Below, piece by piece: positions 34,734-44,432 of a DNA stretch of 64,000 bases (position 1 is the first letter of the stretch; every line of letters begins with the position of its first letter). The notes under the pieces are model-generated. The model had not been told where the DNA came from. It made no database searches and saw only the letters and a list, made by a program, of their open reading frames with translations. The translations under genes were made by a program, and so were the position numbers. Source of the stretch: Didymella arachidicola. Taxonomy: Eukaryota; Ascomycota; Dothideomycetes; Pleosporales; Didymellaceae. The stretch is taken from assembly GCA_016630955.3 (NCBI GenBank), contig CM050002.1, forward strand, positions 1,104,770 through 1,168,769. The letters run 5' to 3'.

Positions 34734-35334
34734 AATTGTAGATGAAGGCAAGTTTTTTCGTGTTGATGCGAGAACGTCAGTTGATATGGGCTGATAGCAC
34801 CTTCTGTATCGGGTTAGTGTGTTCCCAACCGCCCTATGCTGCCTAATGGGAGATACTTGACTCATCGAGCCTGCATGGGATTATATGATGTCCTGTCGGT
34901 TGAGAAGCGGTACAAATGGTCTGGATCATAGTCGTTCACCAGAATTGTATGTCGACACATGCAGCCTTAGAAACCTCCAAGGGCCCGCTTTTCAGAAGGC
35001 TCGCCTGCTTGACGGCACCGGCGGCAACGGAGCGCGAACAGACCTTTGGACTATTAAGCCCAAGACAGCGGCAGACACAAATCGTTATGACTATAAACGG
35101 CATGCAATGGCACCGGAGTACCCATGTAGACCCTAAGTGACCCTGGGCTATGATGTGGTTTTCCGGGCTTTGCGGCTTCTGCGGCTTTTGAGGCGTCCAC
35201 GGCCTCCGCAACATTTGTGGTGCAACACAACTCATATAAAGCCGCCAGTACAATCTCGCCGTTCCGTATTCAACCATACTGATACTTCCTCATTCAGAAC
35301 ACCTCAGCGTTTACTCTGCTTCGTCCCTGACATC
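34734..35334. promoter_or_regulatory. Divergent promoter between methyltransferase and SDR
   Basis: A 600-bp interval between the divergent methyltransferase and SDR starts. It contains a repeated GCGGCTT(C/T)-type tract near 35170-35200 (GCGGCTTCTGCGGCTTTTG). No coding signal. Confidence 0.45.
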
Positions 35335-36406
35335 ATGGCTCCCCTGACTGAGGTCATAAAGATGCTAATAGGGCAAGCTTTCGGCCAGCTTCCGATCCCT
35401 AACCTGGACCTTACCGGCAAAACTATAATCGTGACCGGCGCCAATACTGGTCTAGGGTTCGAATGCGTCAGACATTTGTATGTATTATTGTCTATCTAAG
35501 TTGTCTGCATTTTGACTAACACCACGAAGAGCACGGCTAAATGCGTCACACATCGTCCTCGCCTGTCGGGATGTTCAGAAGGGCGAATCAGCTGTGCAAA
35601 AGATACGAGACGAGGCGAATTGCAGGACAAACACAAAGCTAGAAGCATGGTACTTGGATCTCAGCTCTTACGACAGCGTGCTGGCATTCAGCGAGCGCAT
35701 GTGCACTGGACTCCATCGCCTCGATGCTTTTATTGCCAATGCAGGAATGGAAGTTCAAACCTTCCAAGTGGCCGAGGACATCGAGAAACATCTTGCAGTC
35801 AATGTTGTCTCGTGCTTCATGAATGCCATTGCTTGTCTACCGCTGCTTCGAAAGACATCCAAGGACTTCGACACCCAAACCACGCTTACGTTTTGTGGAT
35901 CGATGTATCACATCTTCGGACCTGACGGTGAATTCGATGCTGGTCTGGATGAGAACGCCGATATGTTCGAATTGCTCAGTGATCCCACCCGCACAGACAT
36001 TATCTGGAGATATGCGCTAAGCAAGCTCATGGTGCATCAGTGTTTCCATGAACTGGTATCGCGGTTGGAACACAAAGCGAATCATACGGATTCGCGGGTC
36101 ATTGTCAACATCGTCAACCCAGGCTGGTGCGGCACGGAGCTCTCGCGTGCGAAGCCCTCAAATCTGGGTGAAAAGTTTTGTTTTGCTCTCATGGGATGGA
36201 CGGCCGAAAAGGGCAGTCGAATCTACCTCCATGCGCTAGCCGCTGGACAGAGCAGTCACGGACAGTACCTGTCAGAAGGCAGCTTCAAATTTGAGTCGCA
36301 GTATGTGCGCACCGAACGCGGTCGACGGATTCAAGCGAAGATGTGGGAGGATTTGATGACCAGATTAGAAAAGGCTGCACCAGAAGTCGCGAGACTGGTC
36401 TCGTAG
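35335..36406 (+). CDS. Short-chain dehydrogenase/reductase of the retinol-dehydrogenase-like type
   Basis: Two exons, 35335-35477 and 35530-36406, with a 52-nt intron give 339 aa. The cofactor motif TGANTGLG is near residue 34, with an ACRDVQK Arg that favours NADP(H). NAG follows (IANAGMEV), then a catalytic Ser in CGSMY and Tyr/Lys in YALSK. The PGWCGTEL segment matches the usual PG motif. Fungal members of this type often sit in polyketide or terpene clusters and reduce or oxidise tailoring intermediates. The start at 35335 was chosen for MAPLTEV; the upstream frame is open but not family-like. Confidence 0.88.
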
Positions 36407-36633
36407 TGACTAAACTCATTGCGCGTCTTCGGTCGTTTTGTAAAATATCCATTTAGAGTTCGTGTCTCTACATATGCTGTGCTGATTGTCAAAATTACAG
36501 TGTTCATTTCAAGGCCAGTCTATAGCTCGGCTAGTTACAGATTATGCGAAATTATGGGCTGGTGAGATTCTTTTAGATTTCGACTGATAGGCCTGCTGCT
36601 CCAGACGAGCGCTTTGTGCTAAGCTTTGTGCTG

Positions 36634-38667
36634 TCAACACCATGCACTAGGGTCGATGATTTCTTCAAGAAATTCATCCCAGATCAGATACGGATTGTCA
36701 GAGTCAAATCTAGGAGCGTTAAAAACGCTTTTATCTCGTTCTGTGCTTTGGTGGTGGACGCTTTGTACCGAACAGTCGAAGGAACGGATGTCGTTCGAGG
36801 AAGACTTCTCCGAAAACGCGTATTCCGAGACTAGTCCTAGGCCGGATTGCGACGTGTCATAACCTTGAGATGAGACGGATCCTCTATGTTTCGCGTCGTG
36901 CACTCGACGCATGAGTCGCGCTATTGGCTTCCACAACAAACCAGACTGAGAATCGGCGACGATATGGGCATAGTAGCGGTACGCGCTCGAAGCAACTTCG
37001 AAAGCTCGGGTTGAAAGGGGATCAGATAGCCTCGTCAGCAATTCGGCAAGGAGAACAGCCAGCGCATGCCATTGCACCCAGTTCTTCCAGGCCCATGGTT
37101 TGAGCTCGGATGAGGGAACTTCCAAGTGCAACTCCAGAACTTCTGTTGCAGCTAGCATGATGTCGAAGTCATCCGACAAAGGTACACTTCCGTTTGATTG
37201 CCGATAAGGTGGCCTTCGCAAAAGCAGCTCGAGACTGCGATGTATTTTACGCCCAGAGGTCAGAATGAGAATGTGCACGGGTACAAGAGATCTGTTGATC
37301 TGTTCCGCTAGCTCGTCAACATGAGTGCCAAAGTCCATAACAAGCTGCTTCCTTTCCGTCCAGGTGTTGGCCCCAAACCTACTCAAGTCGTACATCTTGC
37401 GTTGACAAAGCATGGCATGGTAAGTCATCATGGAGTGAGTCATGTCCGTAATTGCGGGTCCAGATAGAGCCCCTTCGCCGCCCCCTGGACTGCTGTAACT
37501 ATCGTCGATATTCAAAGGTGGTGTCCGAAATGCACTGGATGGCAGAATGGGTATCGTACCGCGATCGAGAGCAGCATGGGTATCGAGCACGCCGATGGCG
37601 TAGAGAGTCCTCCGGCGAGCATCAAGCTCAAGAAACGTGAGCTTGGCCGGATCCTCGTCTCCAAGACGCAATGCGGTCGCGATCCTGGCGGCCACGGCCA
37701 CCAGTGTCCACGTGGTTGCATTATTGAGACAAGTTCTAAGCCCGATCTAGTAGGTGTCAATCATCGTATGGGGCTGAATAAAGCGTTTTAACCACTGACC
37801 ATATATATGACCAGAGCTTGAAGGGTGTGCAGATCGGGGTGACTGAGCAAATTGGAGGATGCCAGGAAACCTTCGGTTGCAACCCGGTAGGATCTAAGAA
37901 GCTCGGCACGCGAACCAAGCCCTGCAACTTCAGCTTCGTAGTCATCAATTGTACATACTGCCATGAAATACATCGCATACTCAAGGGCGAGGATGTTTGC
38001 AGTCTGCGCGCCCGTCGAATAGGCCATTCTGATCCTGGCGAGGGCTGTTGGTAGGTGGACCACTTTATACACTGTGTCGAAACGATCTCTGAACAACTCA
38101 AATAGCTTTTCACTGATTGCAGGTGGGGAAGATGGGAATCCCATATCATGACTCTGCATGTTCGGAAAAACCAGGTTCACGTCCACTGAAGCGGCCTCTC
38201 CTGGCCCAAGTTTTTGCTCCGCATGAATCTCCCTTAAACCTTCGTGCTCATCACTAGAATCGTCAAGAACCTCTCGAACAACCGAGATGCTCTCAGCTAG
38301 AGACGACCAGAAGTCCGTAGCCAAAAATTGACTATGATCAGGCTGAGGTTTGGATTGCTCTGTGCAGGTTAATCCCACCACAGGTGCCTAGAAGTAGCCA
38401 GTCAGTCGTGTATTGCAGCAATCTGCAGCTCATGCTCAGTTTCACCTTTGTGCGCTGGTCAAGGAGAGCCTCCAGCTGCGTCAAACTTGTCTTCAACGAT
38501 TTCTTCTGCGTCTGTTTAGACCCACTTTTCCCACGCGGAAGACGTGCACGTTGCACACTCTGGCAAGCCAGGCCTGCGGCACGGCAGGAGCTGCATGGGG
38601 AGCCTTTGTCACAGCGTAGCTTTCTCTGCTTGCACTGCTGACAAGCGAGACGTGGCGCAGGGTCCAT
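36634..38667 (-). CDS. Zn2Cys6 transcription factor with fungal-specific middle homology domain
   Basis: Three exons (38667-38446, 38387-37800, 37746-36634) with introns of 58 and 53 nt give 640 aa. The N-terminal Zn2Cys6 cluster at residues 9-35 has all six Cys, spaced as in CQQCKQRKLRCDKGSPCSSC followed by the sixth Cys. A basic linker and a short coiled coil (SLTQLEALLDQR) for dimerisation follow. The middle (about 150-400) is the Fungal_trans domain, with LATA-like ARIATALRLG and DARRRTLYAIGVLDT. It is expressed convergently to the SDR (228 bp between stops). It may regulate the neighbouring monooxygenase, methyltransferase and SDR genes; that is inference from position. Confidence 0.9.
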
Positions 38668-39034
38668 TGTTCAATTAGGAGCCAGGAATGCGTTAAGCGT
38701 GTAGGATGAGGAAGCTAAGAACCTAAGACATTACTGTACTAACGTACAATTGCGTCCTTACTTGTGAGTTGATGTTAAGTGTTGCTAGCGTGCACGGACT
38801 TTAAGGAGATCGCCGGTAGGATTGGTTTGATTTGGTTTGGTTTGGTATTTCCTACACGGTTTCAGCCGCGAACCCGCAGCTATGCCCGGCTGGCAGGCTT
38901 GGCAGACAGCCGACGCGGTGCAAGCGTTGATCCGCGCCGCCCCACTTCATCCCTCGCAAGGAACCATCTGTCCCCGCGACCTGCCGTTTCCCTCTCATCC
39001 CTATCTACATTTGGCTGCCAACCTCATCTAGATA
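38668..39034. promoter_or_regulatory. Upstream region of the Zn2Cys6 gene, up to the retrotransposon remnant
   Basis: About 370 bp with a small TTTGG microsatellite at about 38823-38846. This is the junction between the gene cluster and the mobile-element zone. No gene was recognised. Confidence 0.4.
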
Positions 39035-40494
39035 ATGACTCTACTAATTGAACACTGCACTTCTAGGCTCGTAGAGGCATGGTTGCCTCGTGTTGTGCGT
39101 CTGCGATACCTTCAGTCTCCCCCCAGCGCTCGGCTGTCGTCTGCGCGCCTGCGATCCCCATTTTGCCCAAGGATCTGCGTCTGGTCTATATACTCGATGG
39201 CTTTGGTGGCTAGCTGTGGCGTGCTTAGGATGGTCCGGATATTGTCTCGTCCGGACAGGTTGGCGAAGATGCGGTCCCGGAGATTCCTGCGCTTGCTGCA
39301 ATGGAGGAGGATGTGCGCGACGGTCTGTCGTCTTGCTCCGCAGTCACAGCGTGGGCTGGTGACGTCCGGCACTCTTCGGGCGAAGAGGAAGTCGTTGAAC
39401 CCGATCTTCTCTGTCCGCAGCTGTACCAGCATCGCGCTCTGCCGTTTGGATCGCCCCTCGTGGAGCTGGAGGACTTTCTTGGTGGGTGTGAGCGTGTGTC
39501 TGTAGGTTGCGCGACCTTTAGTATCTTTGTGCCACTTCGCTATCCATGCCCGCTCCGCTTGCGTTTTACACCATCTTTTTGTTGTTAACCTTATAGTGTA
39601 TAATTTGGGGGGTGTGTCTGCCGGTAAGCTTCTGCGACCGTTTTCCCTACATCTAGTGGCCTCCTTAGCCGCTTTGTCGACGGCCTCGTTTCCCGGGATG
39701 CCCACGTGGGCTGGTATCCATCGGACGGTTACTGTCCGTCCTATATCCTAGAGCTCCTGGACCTGTCGTGCGATGTCCGCGAGGATGTAGGCCCCTGATC
39801 GTTCCTCAGCCTTAGCGATGGACCAGATGGCGGCCTAATTGTCTGTGTATATTGCAACGTCTCGTCGCGCGCCATTTCTGTTTGCATAATATTAAGCGAT
39901 CTGTAAAGCTAAGCTAATACCCTGTAGCTCTGCTGCATATACTATTAACGCTGTGTCTAGCCCTATATGCACAGACCGTACCTGTTGCGTAAGCAGGCAC
40001 AATGCTGCAGAGCCTATTTCACCTTCGATGCCGCTGCCGTCTATGTAAATGCTAAGGCTGTCTTCGTTCACGTACTCTCTATTGTGTCTCGCCTGCGCCT
40101 CCTTCGCAGTCGCGTTAATGTAGGTAGTTGGGCTTTATCTCTAGGGTAGAGTAAGGAAGCATAGGATCTGCTCTTGTCTGTCTAGATTATAGTCTCGCCT
40201 ACTCTTTATATTAATATAGAGTTTCTGCTATAAGCTAGTATATCTAATATAGGCCTTATCTATAACTATTAACTATATTATATTTATCTAGAACCTTAAG
40301 GTAGCTATAGTATTAGTGTATAATAATAGTTAGGTAATAGTATCTATATTATATTTCTATATCTACTACTTAATAGGTAGAAGGAAGGCCTTAATATTAA
40401 GTATAGTGTTTAATATAGCTTTATAGGCTCTATATATTACTTTTACTACTCTTACTTATAAACTTTCTAGGATATTAAATATCTTCTTTATATA
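39035..40494 (-). mobile_element. Degraded 3' end of a Tad-like non-LTR (LINE) retrotransposon
   Basis: On the minus strand, an open frame, 39705-39112, starts inside an RNase H domain (GIPGNEAVDKAAKEA) and ends in the Cys/His motif typical of Tad-group second ORFs (CDCGARRQTVAHILLHC). Upstream on the same strand (about 39850-39706) the RNase H continues (AIYTDN, AIWSIAKAEERSGAYILADIARQVQEL, WIPAHVGIPGNE). It is interrupted by TAG codons where Gln is expected, consistent with C-to-T change. From about 39880 to 40490 the DNA becomes extremely AT-rich with TATA/CTATA words, as in RIP-mutated DNA. The element is dead, and its 5' part is missing or unrecognisable. The DNA transposon at 40495 inserted into it. 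Confidence 0.75.
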
Positions 40495-42328
40495 ACGCCA
40501 ACTACCACCGGATGGCGCACCCCACCGGAATGGCGCACCTTGCCAAGACCACACCTCTTTTGACCACCACCAACGATGTCGCAACAAATTGATCTTGAAT
40601 TACTTTCTCGTGAAGATAGAATTAAGCTTGCTATTAGAGCTATTAATTCTAATGCGAACCTAAGCCAGCGACGCGCTGCTGCTGTCTACAACGTGCCTGA
40701 AAGTACTCTTCGAAGGCAACGCGCCAAACCAGCTTCTCAACGCGTTATCTACCCCAATTGCTCTCGGCTTACAAAGCAAGAAGAGGAGGTGCTTGTTCAA
40801 CATATAAGAAAGCTTGACGCGCGAGGATTTGCTCCTACGCTTACTTATGTGCGAGAGATGGCTGATCAACTGTTGGCTGCTCGCGATGGGGGCAAGGTTG
40901 GAGAAAACTGGACCTACAGGTTTATCCAGCGGAAACCTGAGGTTAGGTCTCAGGTTTCTAGACTGAGAGATTACCGGAGAGTTCTGTGCAGCGATACAGC
41001 AATTATCAGTCCCTGGTTCGACCTTATACGCAACGTTAAAGCCAAGTACGGCATCCTGGACCAAGATACCTACAACTTTGACGAGACTGGCTTCCAGATA
41101 GGCGTTGGAGGGTCAGTTAAGGTAGTGACTGCGTCTGAGAGACGTCGTGCACCACTCAGCCTTCAGCCTGGCGATCGTGAGTGGATAACTTTGATTGCTT
41201 GTATCAACGCGATGGGCTGGTCTGTCCCACCCTTCTTCATCCTCAAAGCAAAGCACCACGACAAGGCCTGGTACGTTAACAACCCAAAAGATTGGAGGAT
41301 TGGGGTTAGCAAGAATGGCTGGACTACTAATGAGCTTGGCCTTGCCTGGCTAAAGCACTTTATCCAGCACACAGAGGCTGCTACTGTAGGTAGCCATCGG
41401 CTGCTGATTATCGATGGCCACGAGAGTCACAAGTCGCTCGAATTCCAGAATCTCTGCGAGGAAAGCAAGATTATTGCCCTCTGTATGCCTCCGCACGCCT
41501 CTCACATCCTGCAGCCACTTGACGTTGGGTGCTTTGCCCCGCTGAAGCAGGCGTACAAGAAGGAGATCAAAAGCTTGGCAGACAGTTACATTACCCACGT
41601 GGACAAAAAGGCCTTCTTAGCAACGTTTCAACCAGTATACAACAAGGCAATCTCAAAGAGCAACATCTTATCAAGCTTTAGAGCAACTGGCTTGGTCCCA
41701 CTTGACCCAGAGGCGGTGCTGTCAAGGCTTGAAGTTAAGCCTCGTACGCCAACACCGCCTCTGCCTGGGCCTACCAACTGGCAACCTAAAACACCAACCA
41801 ACGCGATTGAAATTGATAGCCAAACAACTCTTATTATTAAGAGGATAAGAGAACATAGGAGTTCCTCTCCTGACTCAATTATTGAGATGGTCCTACAGGT
41901 TAAAAGGGGGTCTGCAAAGAGGGACTATTCGCACACGCTACTTGAGGCAAGGATAGCCCAGCTTGAACAGGCAAACAAGGCTGCTTCTGAGCGTAAGAGG
42001 CGTAAAAAGAAGCGGATTCAGGAAGGCGGGACTCTCTCGCAGGCAGAGGCAGAGGAAATACTAAAGGAGAAAGACGCTAAGGCTGAGACTAAGGGAGAAG
42101 GTGCGCAGGTAGGTAGCAGTAGTAAAGTTAAACGGTGCTGTACAACATGCGGCAGGATAGGGCATAATAAGCGCACTTGCCAGCAAGATGTAATAGAGAT
42201 AGAGGATTAATTTAAGCTATTGTACGTTTAAATTTCTTGTTGTGGTGCTGAAATATTGAGGTGTAAAGATAAATTTGCTACAGGGTGCGCCATTCCGGTG
42301 GGGTGCGCCATCCGGTGGTGGTTGGCGT
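40495..42328 (+). mobile_element. Complete pogo/Fot1-like DNA transposon, element 1
   Basis: Bounded by 45-bp terminal inverted repeats at 40495-40539 and 42284-42328 with one mismatch, starting ACGCCAAC and ending GGAATGGCGCACC. It is flanked by TA on both sides (40493-40494 and 42329-42330), the target duplication of the Tc1/mariner/pogo superfamily. Total length is 1834 bp, with one intact transposase gene. Its sequence is GC-balanced with no stop codons, in contrast to the RIP-like DNA on its left, so it arrived after that decay. The right-hand TA is shared with element 2. Confidence 0.92.
40576..42210 (+). CDS. Pogo/Fot1-like DDE transposase of element 1
   Basis: Intact 544-aa protein. 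The N-terminal helix-turn-helix of psq type is at about residues 8-55 (RIKLAIRAINSN, SQRRAAAVYNVPESTLRRQ), followed by a CENP-B/Tc5-type second DNA-binding domain (about 65-130, EEEVLVQHIRKLDARGFAP). The DDE_1 catalytic core has its first Asp in YNFDETGF and second in LIIDGHESH, with the third acidic residue in the following region. A C-terminal Lys/Arg/Glu coiled coil ends in a CCHC knuckle (CCTTCGRIGHNKRTC), unusual for a pogo transposase. It cuts and pastes the element by recognising its inverted repeats. The frame is complete, so it may be active. Confidence 0.92.
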   Translation: MSQQIDLELLSREDRIKLAIRAINSNANLSQRRAAAVYNVPESTLRRQRAKPASQRVIYPNCSRLTKQEEEVLVQHIRKLDARGFAPTLTYVREMADQLLAARDGGKVGENWTYRFIQRKPEVRSQVSRLRDYRRVLCSDTAIISPWFDLIRNVKAKYGILDQDTYNFDETGFQIGVGGSVKVVTASERRRAPLSLQPGDREWITLIACINAMGWSVPPFFILKAKHHDKAWYVNNPKDWRIGVSKNGWTTNELGLAWLKHFIQHTEAATVGSHRLLIIDGHESHKSLEFQNLCEESKIIALCMPPHASHILQPLDVGCFAPLKQAYKKEIKSLADSYITHVDKKAFLATFQPVYNKAISKSNILSSFRATGLVPLDPEAVLSRLEVKPRTPTPPLPGPTNWQPKTPTNAIEIDSQTTLIIKRIREHRSSSPDSIIEMVLQVKRGSAKRDYSHTLLEARIAQLEQANKAASERKRRKKKRIQEGGTLSQAEAEEILKEKDAKAETKGEGAQVGSSSKVKRCCTTCGRIGHNKRTCQQDVIEIED

Positions 42329-42330
42329 TA

Positions 42331-44430
42331 CCGAGTCCGTGCGCGTGACGCCCACCATCGCGTAACGCCCCGCTGAGATCCTATCGACTTGTTGAAAAAT
42401 AAGGTTACTGAGCCACCAACAACAGCAAATATTGTATAATATTGTAGTAGAGTAGTAAATAGACCTATGTGAACTACTTGTGCTACTTGTATTTACTTGG
42501 AAGCCTAACGTTGCGTCCGCGGCGAGTAGTGACTGGTGGAGGAGCTGAGGGTGCCTCAGGGGCTTCTTTCGCACCACCAGCATCACCAGCTTGTTTCTGA
42601 CGCTTATTGCTACCTGAGGTAGCTTTTAAGGCTTTACGCTTACCCTTTTGGGATAATTGGATAGCAGTAGTAGCTTGACGAGCGTCCCTTTGACGCTGCG
42701 CTTCAGCTGCCTTCTTAGCCTTCTCCTGCACCCTCACCTCCTTAGCTCTCTCACGCTCTGTACGCTTCTCCTGAGCCTCTCTTGCTCTCTGAAGCTTACT
42801 TGCTACTTGCTCTTGCTTCTGACGTAGCTTTTGAAGATGCTGCTCCTCCTGTTCTTGCTCATTGATCTTCCGACGATAGTGTGCCTCTCTGACCTTCCGA
42901 GGAGACCAAAATACAGGTTGACTTTGGTACTCCTTCCGCTGTTGGAGACTCAGGGGCTTACTCTTCTTATTGTGCTTCTTCCTGTGTGCAAGAGACTCCT
43001 GCAGGCCTTTGTTCTGCTCAGTAAGCAGCTCAACCTGGGCAGTAAGAGAGTGAATTGCCCCTGTCAGCTCCCGCACTGCCTCACTGTCAGGTTCCTTCAC
43101 ATGATCCTTAAGTACCTGCCTTATACGCCTCCAGTCTGTTGGTCTAAGAGCTCCTGATTGTTCTTCTTTGTCTGTATAAGTGTTGTTGACTTGTTTGAGT
43201 ACAGCAGAGGCGTCAGGGGGCCATATCCCTGTGGCTGCAAAGGAGTTGACGATTGTTGACTCCTGAAATGAGCTCTGCCACGCCGCCCAGAACAGGTGTA
43301 AGAAGTTTGATTTAGTGACTGGAGAGGTCCCCTGACTGCTTTGGAGGAACTGCGTAAGCTCATTTGAGTATGCTCGTGCCAGAGGTGAGAACAGGCAAAC
43401 GTCCAGTGGCTGGAGCCTGTGTGTTGAGTGAGGGGGAAGGATCATCACGAGTATCTTGCGTTGGTTGGCGTACTCAATAAAGTCAGGGGTAACGTGGCTC
43501 CCGTGGCCGTCAAGTATCAAAAGACGATACTTTCTCCGTGCTGTGGCCTTAGTAGCGCGATCGAACACCTGTTCAAGCCAGGCAAGAGCTATCTCGTTGT
43601 TGCTCCAGCCTGTACTAGATGAGCTGACAAAGACTGAGTGTTCCCCTGGCTTGATATCCTCCACCCAGCCTGAGTATATAGCTTGATTGGCTGCTGGGTA
43701 TATGAGGCTTGCTGGCAGGGCTTCCCCTGAGGCACTTATGCAAGCAATAAGCGTGATCCACTCCCGTGAGCCGTCTTGGAGAGTACCTCTGACTTGCTTG
43801 CTGTCCCACAGTGGCCGGGAGAACACTCGTTTTGCACGTTCAAGTACCCCGATCATGAAGCCCTTCTCATCCATATTGTACATGTGCTGAGGCTCAATGC
43901 TGTACTCAGCTATCTTGCTGTGTAGAAGTGTGAAGTAGGCCTCAAAAGAAGCCCCTGAGTCAGCTTGGTGGCGATTGCGATCCTTCCCTGTTGCCCATTT
44001 GGTGACCAGTTCAGCTGTGTGACGGTGGAGGAAGCGAGTAACCCAGCTATCAGAGACGCTGCTACCAGCTACTTTAGACGCGTAATTTCGGATTTGAAGC
44101 CTGTTAGGAGGGAATCCGTCCTCAGTAAGCTTATTAATAAGCTTAATAAGCTCTTGTTCTTCAGTGTTGTTGAGTTTCCGTTGGTTAACTGCTTTGACCT
44201 CCCTAGAAGTTGAAACCCCTTTGTGCCTCCGCGCTAACGTAGACCGATCAACTCCCTTTGCTTTAGCAAACTTTGTGTATGAAAGTTGTTCTTTATGATT
44301 GCGCAAATCGAATTCTGTAGCCGCTTCTTGAATTGAGTCCATATTGACTGAGCTATGGGGTGTTGAAGATGGGGTGCGATTTGCTTAGCGGGGCGTTACG
44401 CGATGGTGGGCGTCACGCGCACGGACTCGG
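42331..44430 (-). mobile_element. Complete pogo-like DNA transposon, element 2, abutting element 1
   Basis: Bounded by perfect 44-bp inverted repeats at 42331-42374 and 44387-44430, beginning CCGAGTCCGTGCGCG and ending CGTAACGCCCCGCT. The flanks are TA (42329-42330 and 44431-44432). Length is 2100 bp. Its inverted repeats are unrelated to those of element 1. Identical repeats and an intact transposase suggest recent insertion. One of the two elements must have used the TA beside the other as its target. Confidence 0.93.
42483..44342 (-). CDS. Pogo-like DDE transposase of element 2
   Basis: Intact 619-aa protein. An N-terminal psq-type helix-turn-helix (YTKFAKAKGVDRSTLARRHKG) is followed by a CENP-B-type DNA-binding domain (EEQELIKLINKLTEDGFPP). 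The DDE_1 core has its first Asp in YNMDEKGFMIG and second in LLILDGHGSHV, then the conserved LPPHSTHRLQPLDVCLFSPL block. The long C-terminus is a Gln/Glu/Lys/Arg coiled coil (about 430-580) and then a short Pro-rich tail. It mobilises element 2. It differs enough from the element 1 transposase to be a separate lineage. Confidence 0.92.
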   Translation of the reverse strand: MDSIQEAATEFDLRNHKEQLSYTKFAKAKGVDRSTLARRHKGVSTSREVKAVNQRKLNNTEEQELIKLINKLTEDGFPPNRLQIRNYASKVAGSSVSDSWVTRFLHRHTAELVTKWATGKDRNRHQADSGASFEAYFTLLHSKIAEYSIEPQHMYNMDEKGFMIGVLERAKRVFSRPLWDSKQVRGTLQDGSREWITLIACISASGEALPASLIYPAANQAIYSGWVEDIKPGEHSVFVSSSSTGWSNNEIALAWLEQVFDRATKATARRKYRLLILDGHGSHVTPDFIEYANQRKILVMILPPHSTHRLQPLDVCLFSPLARAYSNELTQFLQSSQGTSPVTKSNFLHLFWAAWQSSFQESTIVNSFAATGIWPPDASAVLKQVNNTYTDKEEQSGALRPTDWRRIRQVLKDHVKEPDSEAVRELTGAIHSLTAQVELLTEQNKGLQESLAHRKKHNKKSKPLSLQQRKEYQSQPVFWSPRKVREAHYRRKINEQEQEEQHLQKLRQKQEQVASKLQRAREAQEKRTERERAKEVRVQEKAKKAAEAQRQRDARQATTAIQLSQKGKRKALKATSGSNKRQKQAGDAGGAKEAPEAPSAPPPVTTRRGRNVRLPSKYK

Positions 44431-44432
44431 TA

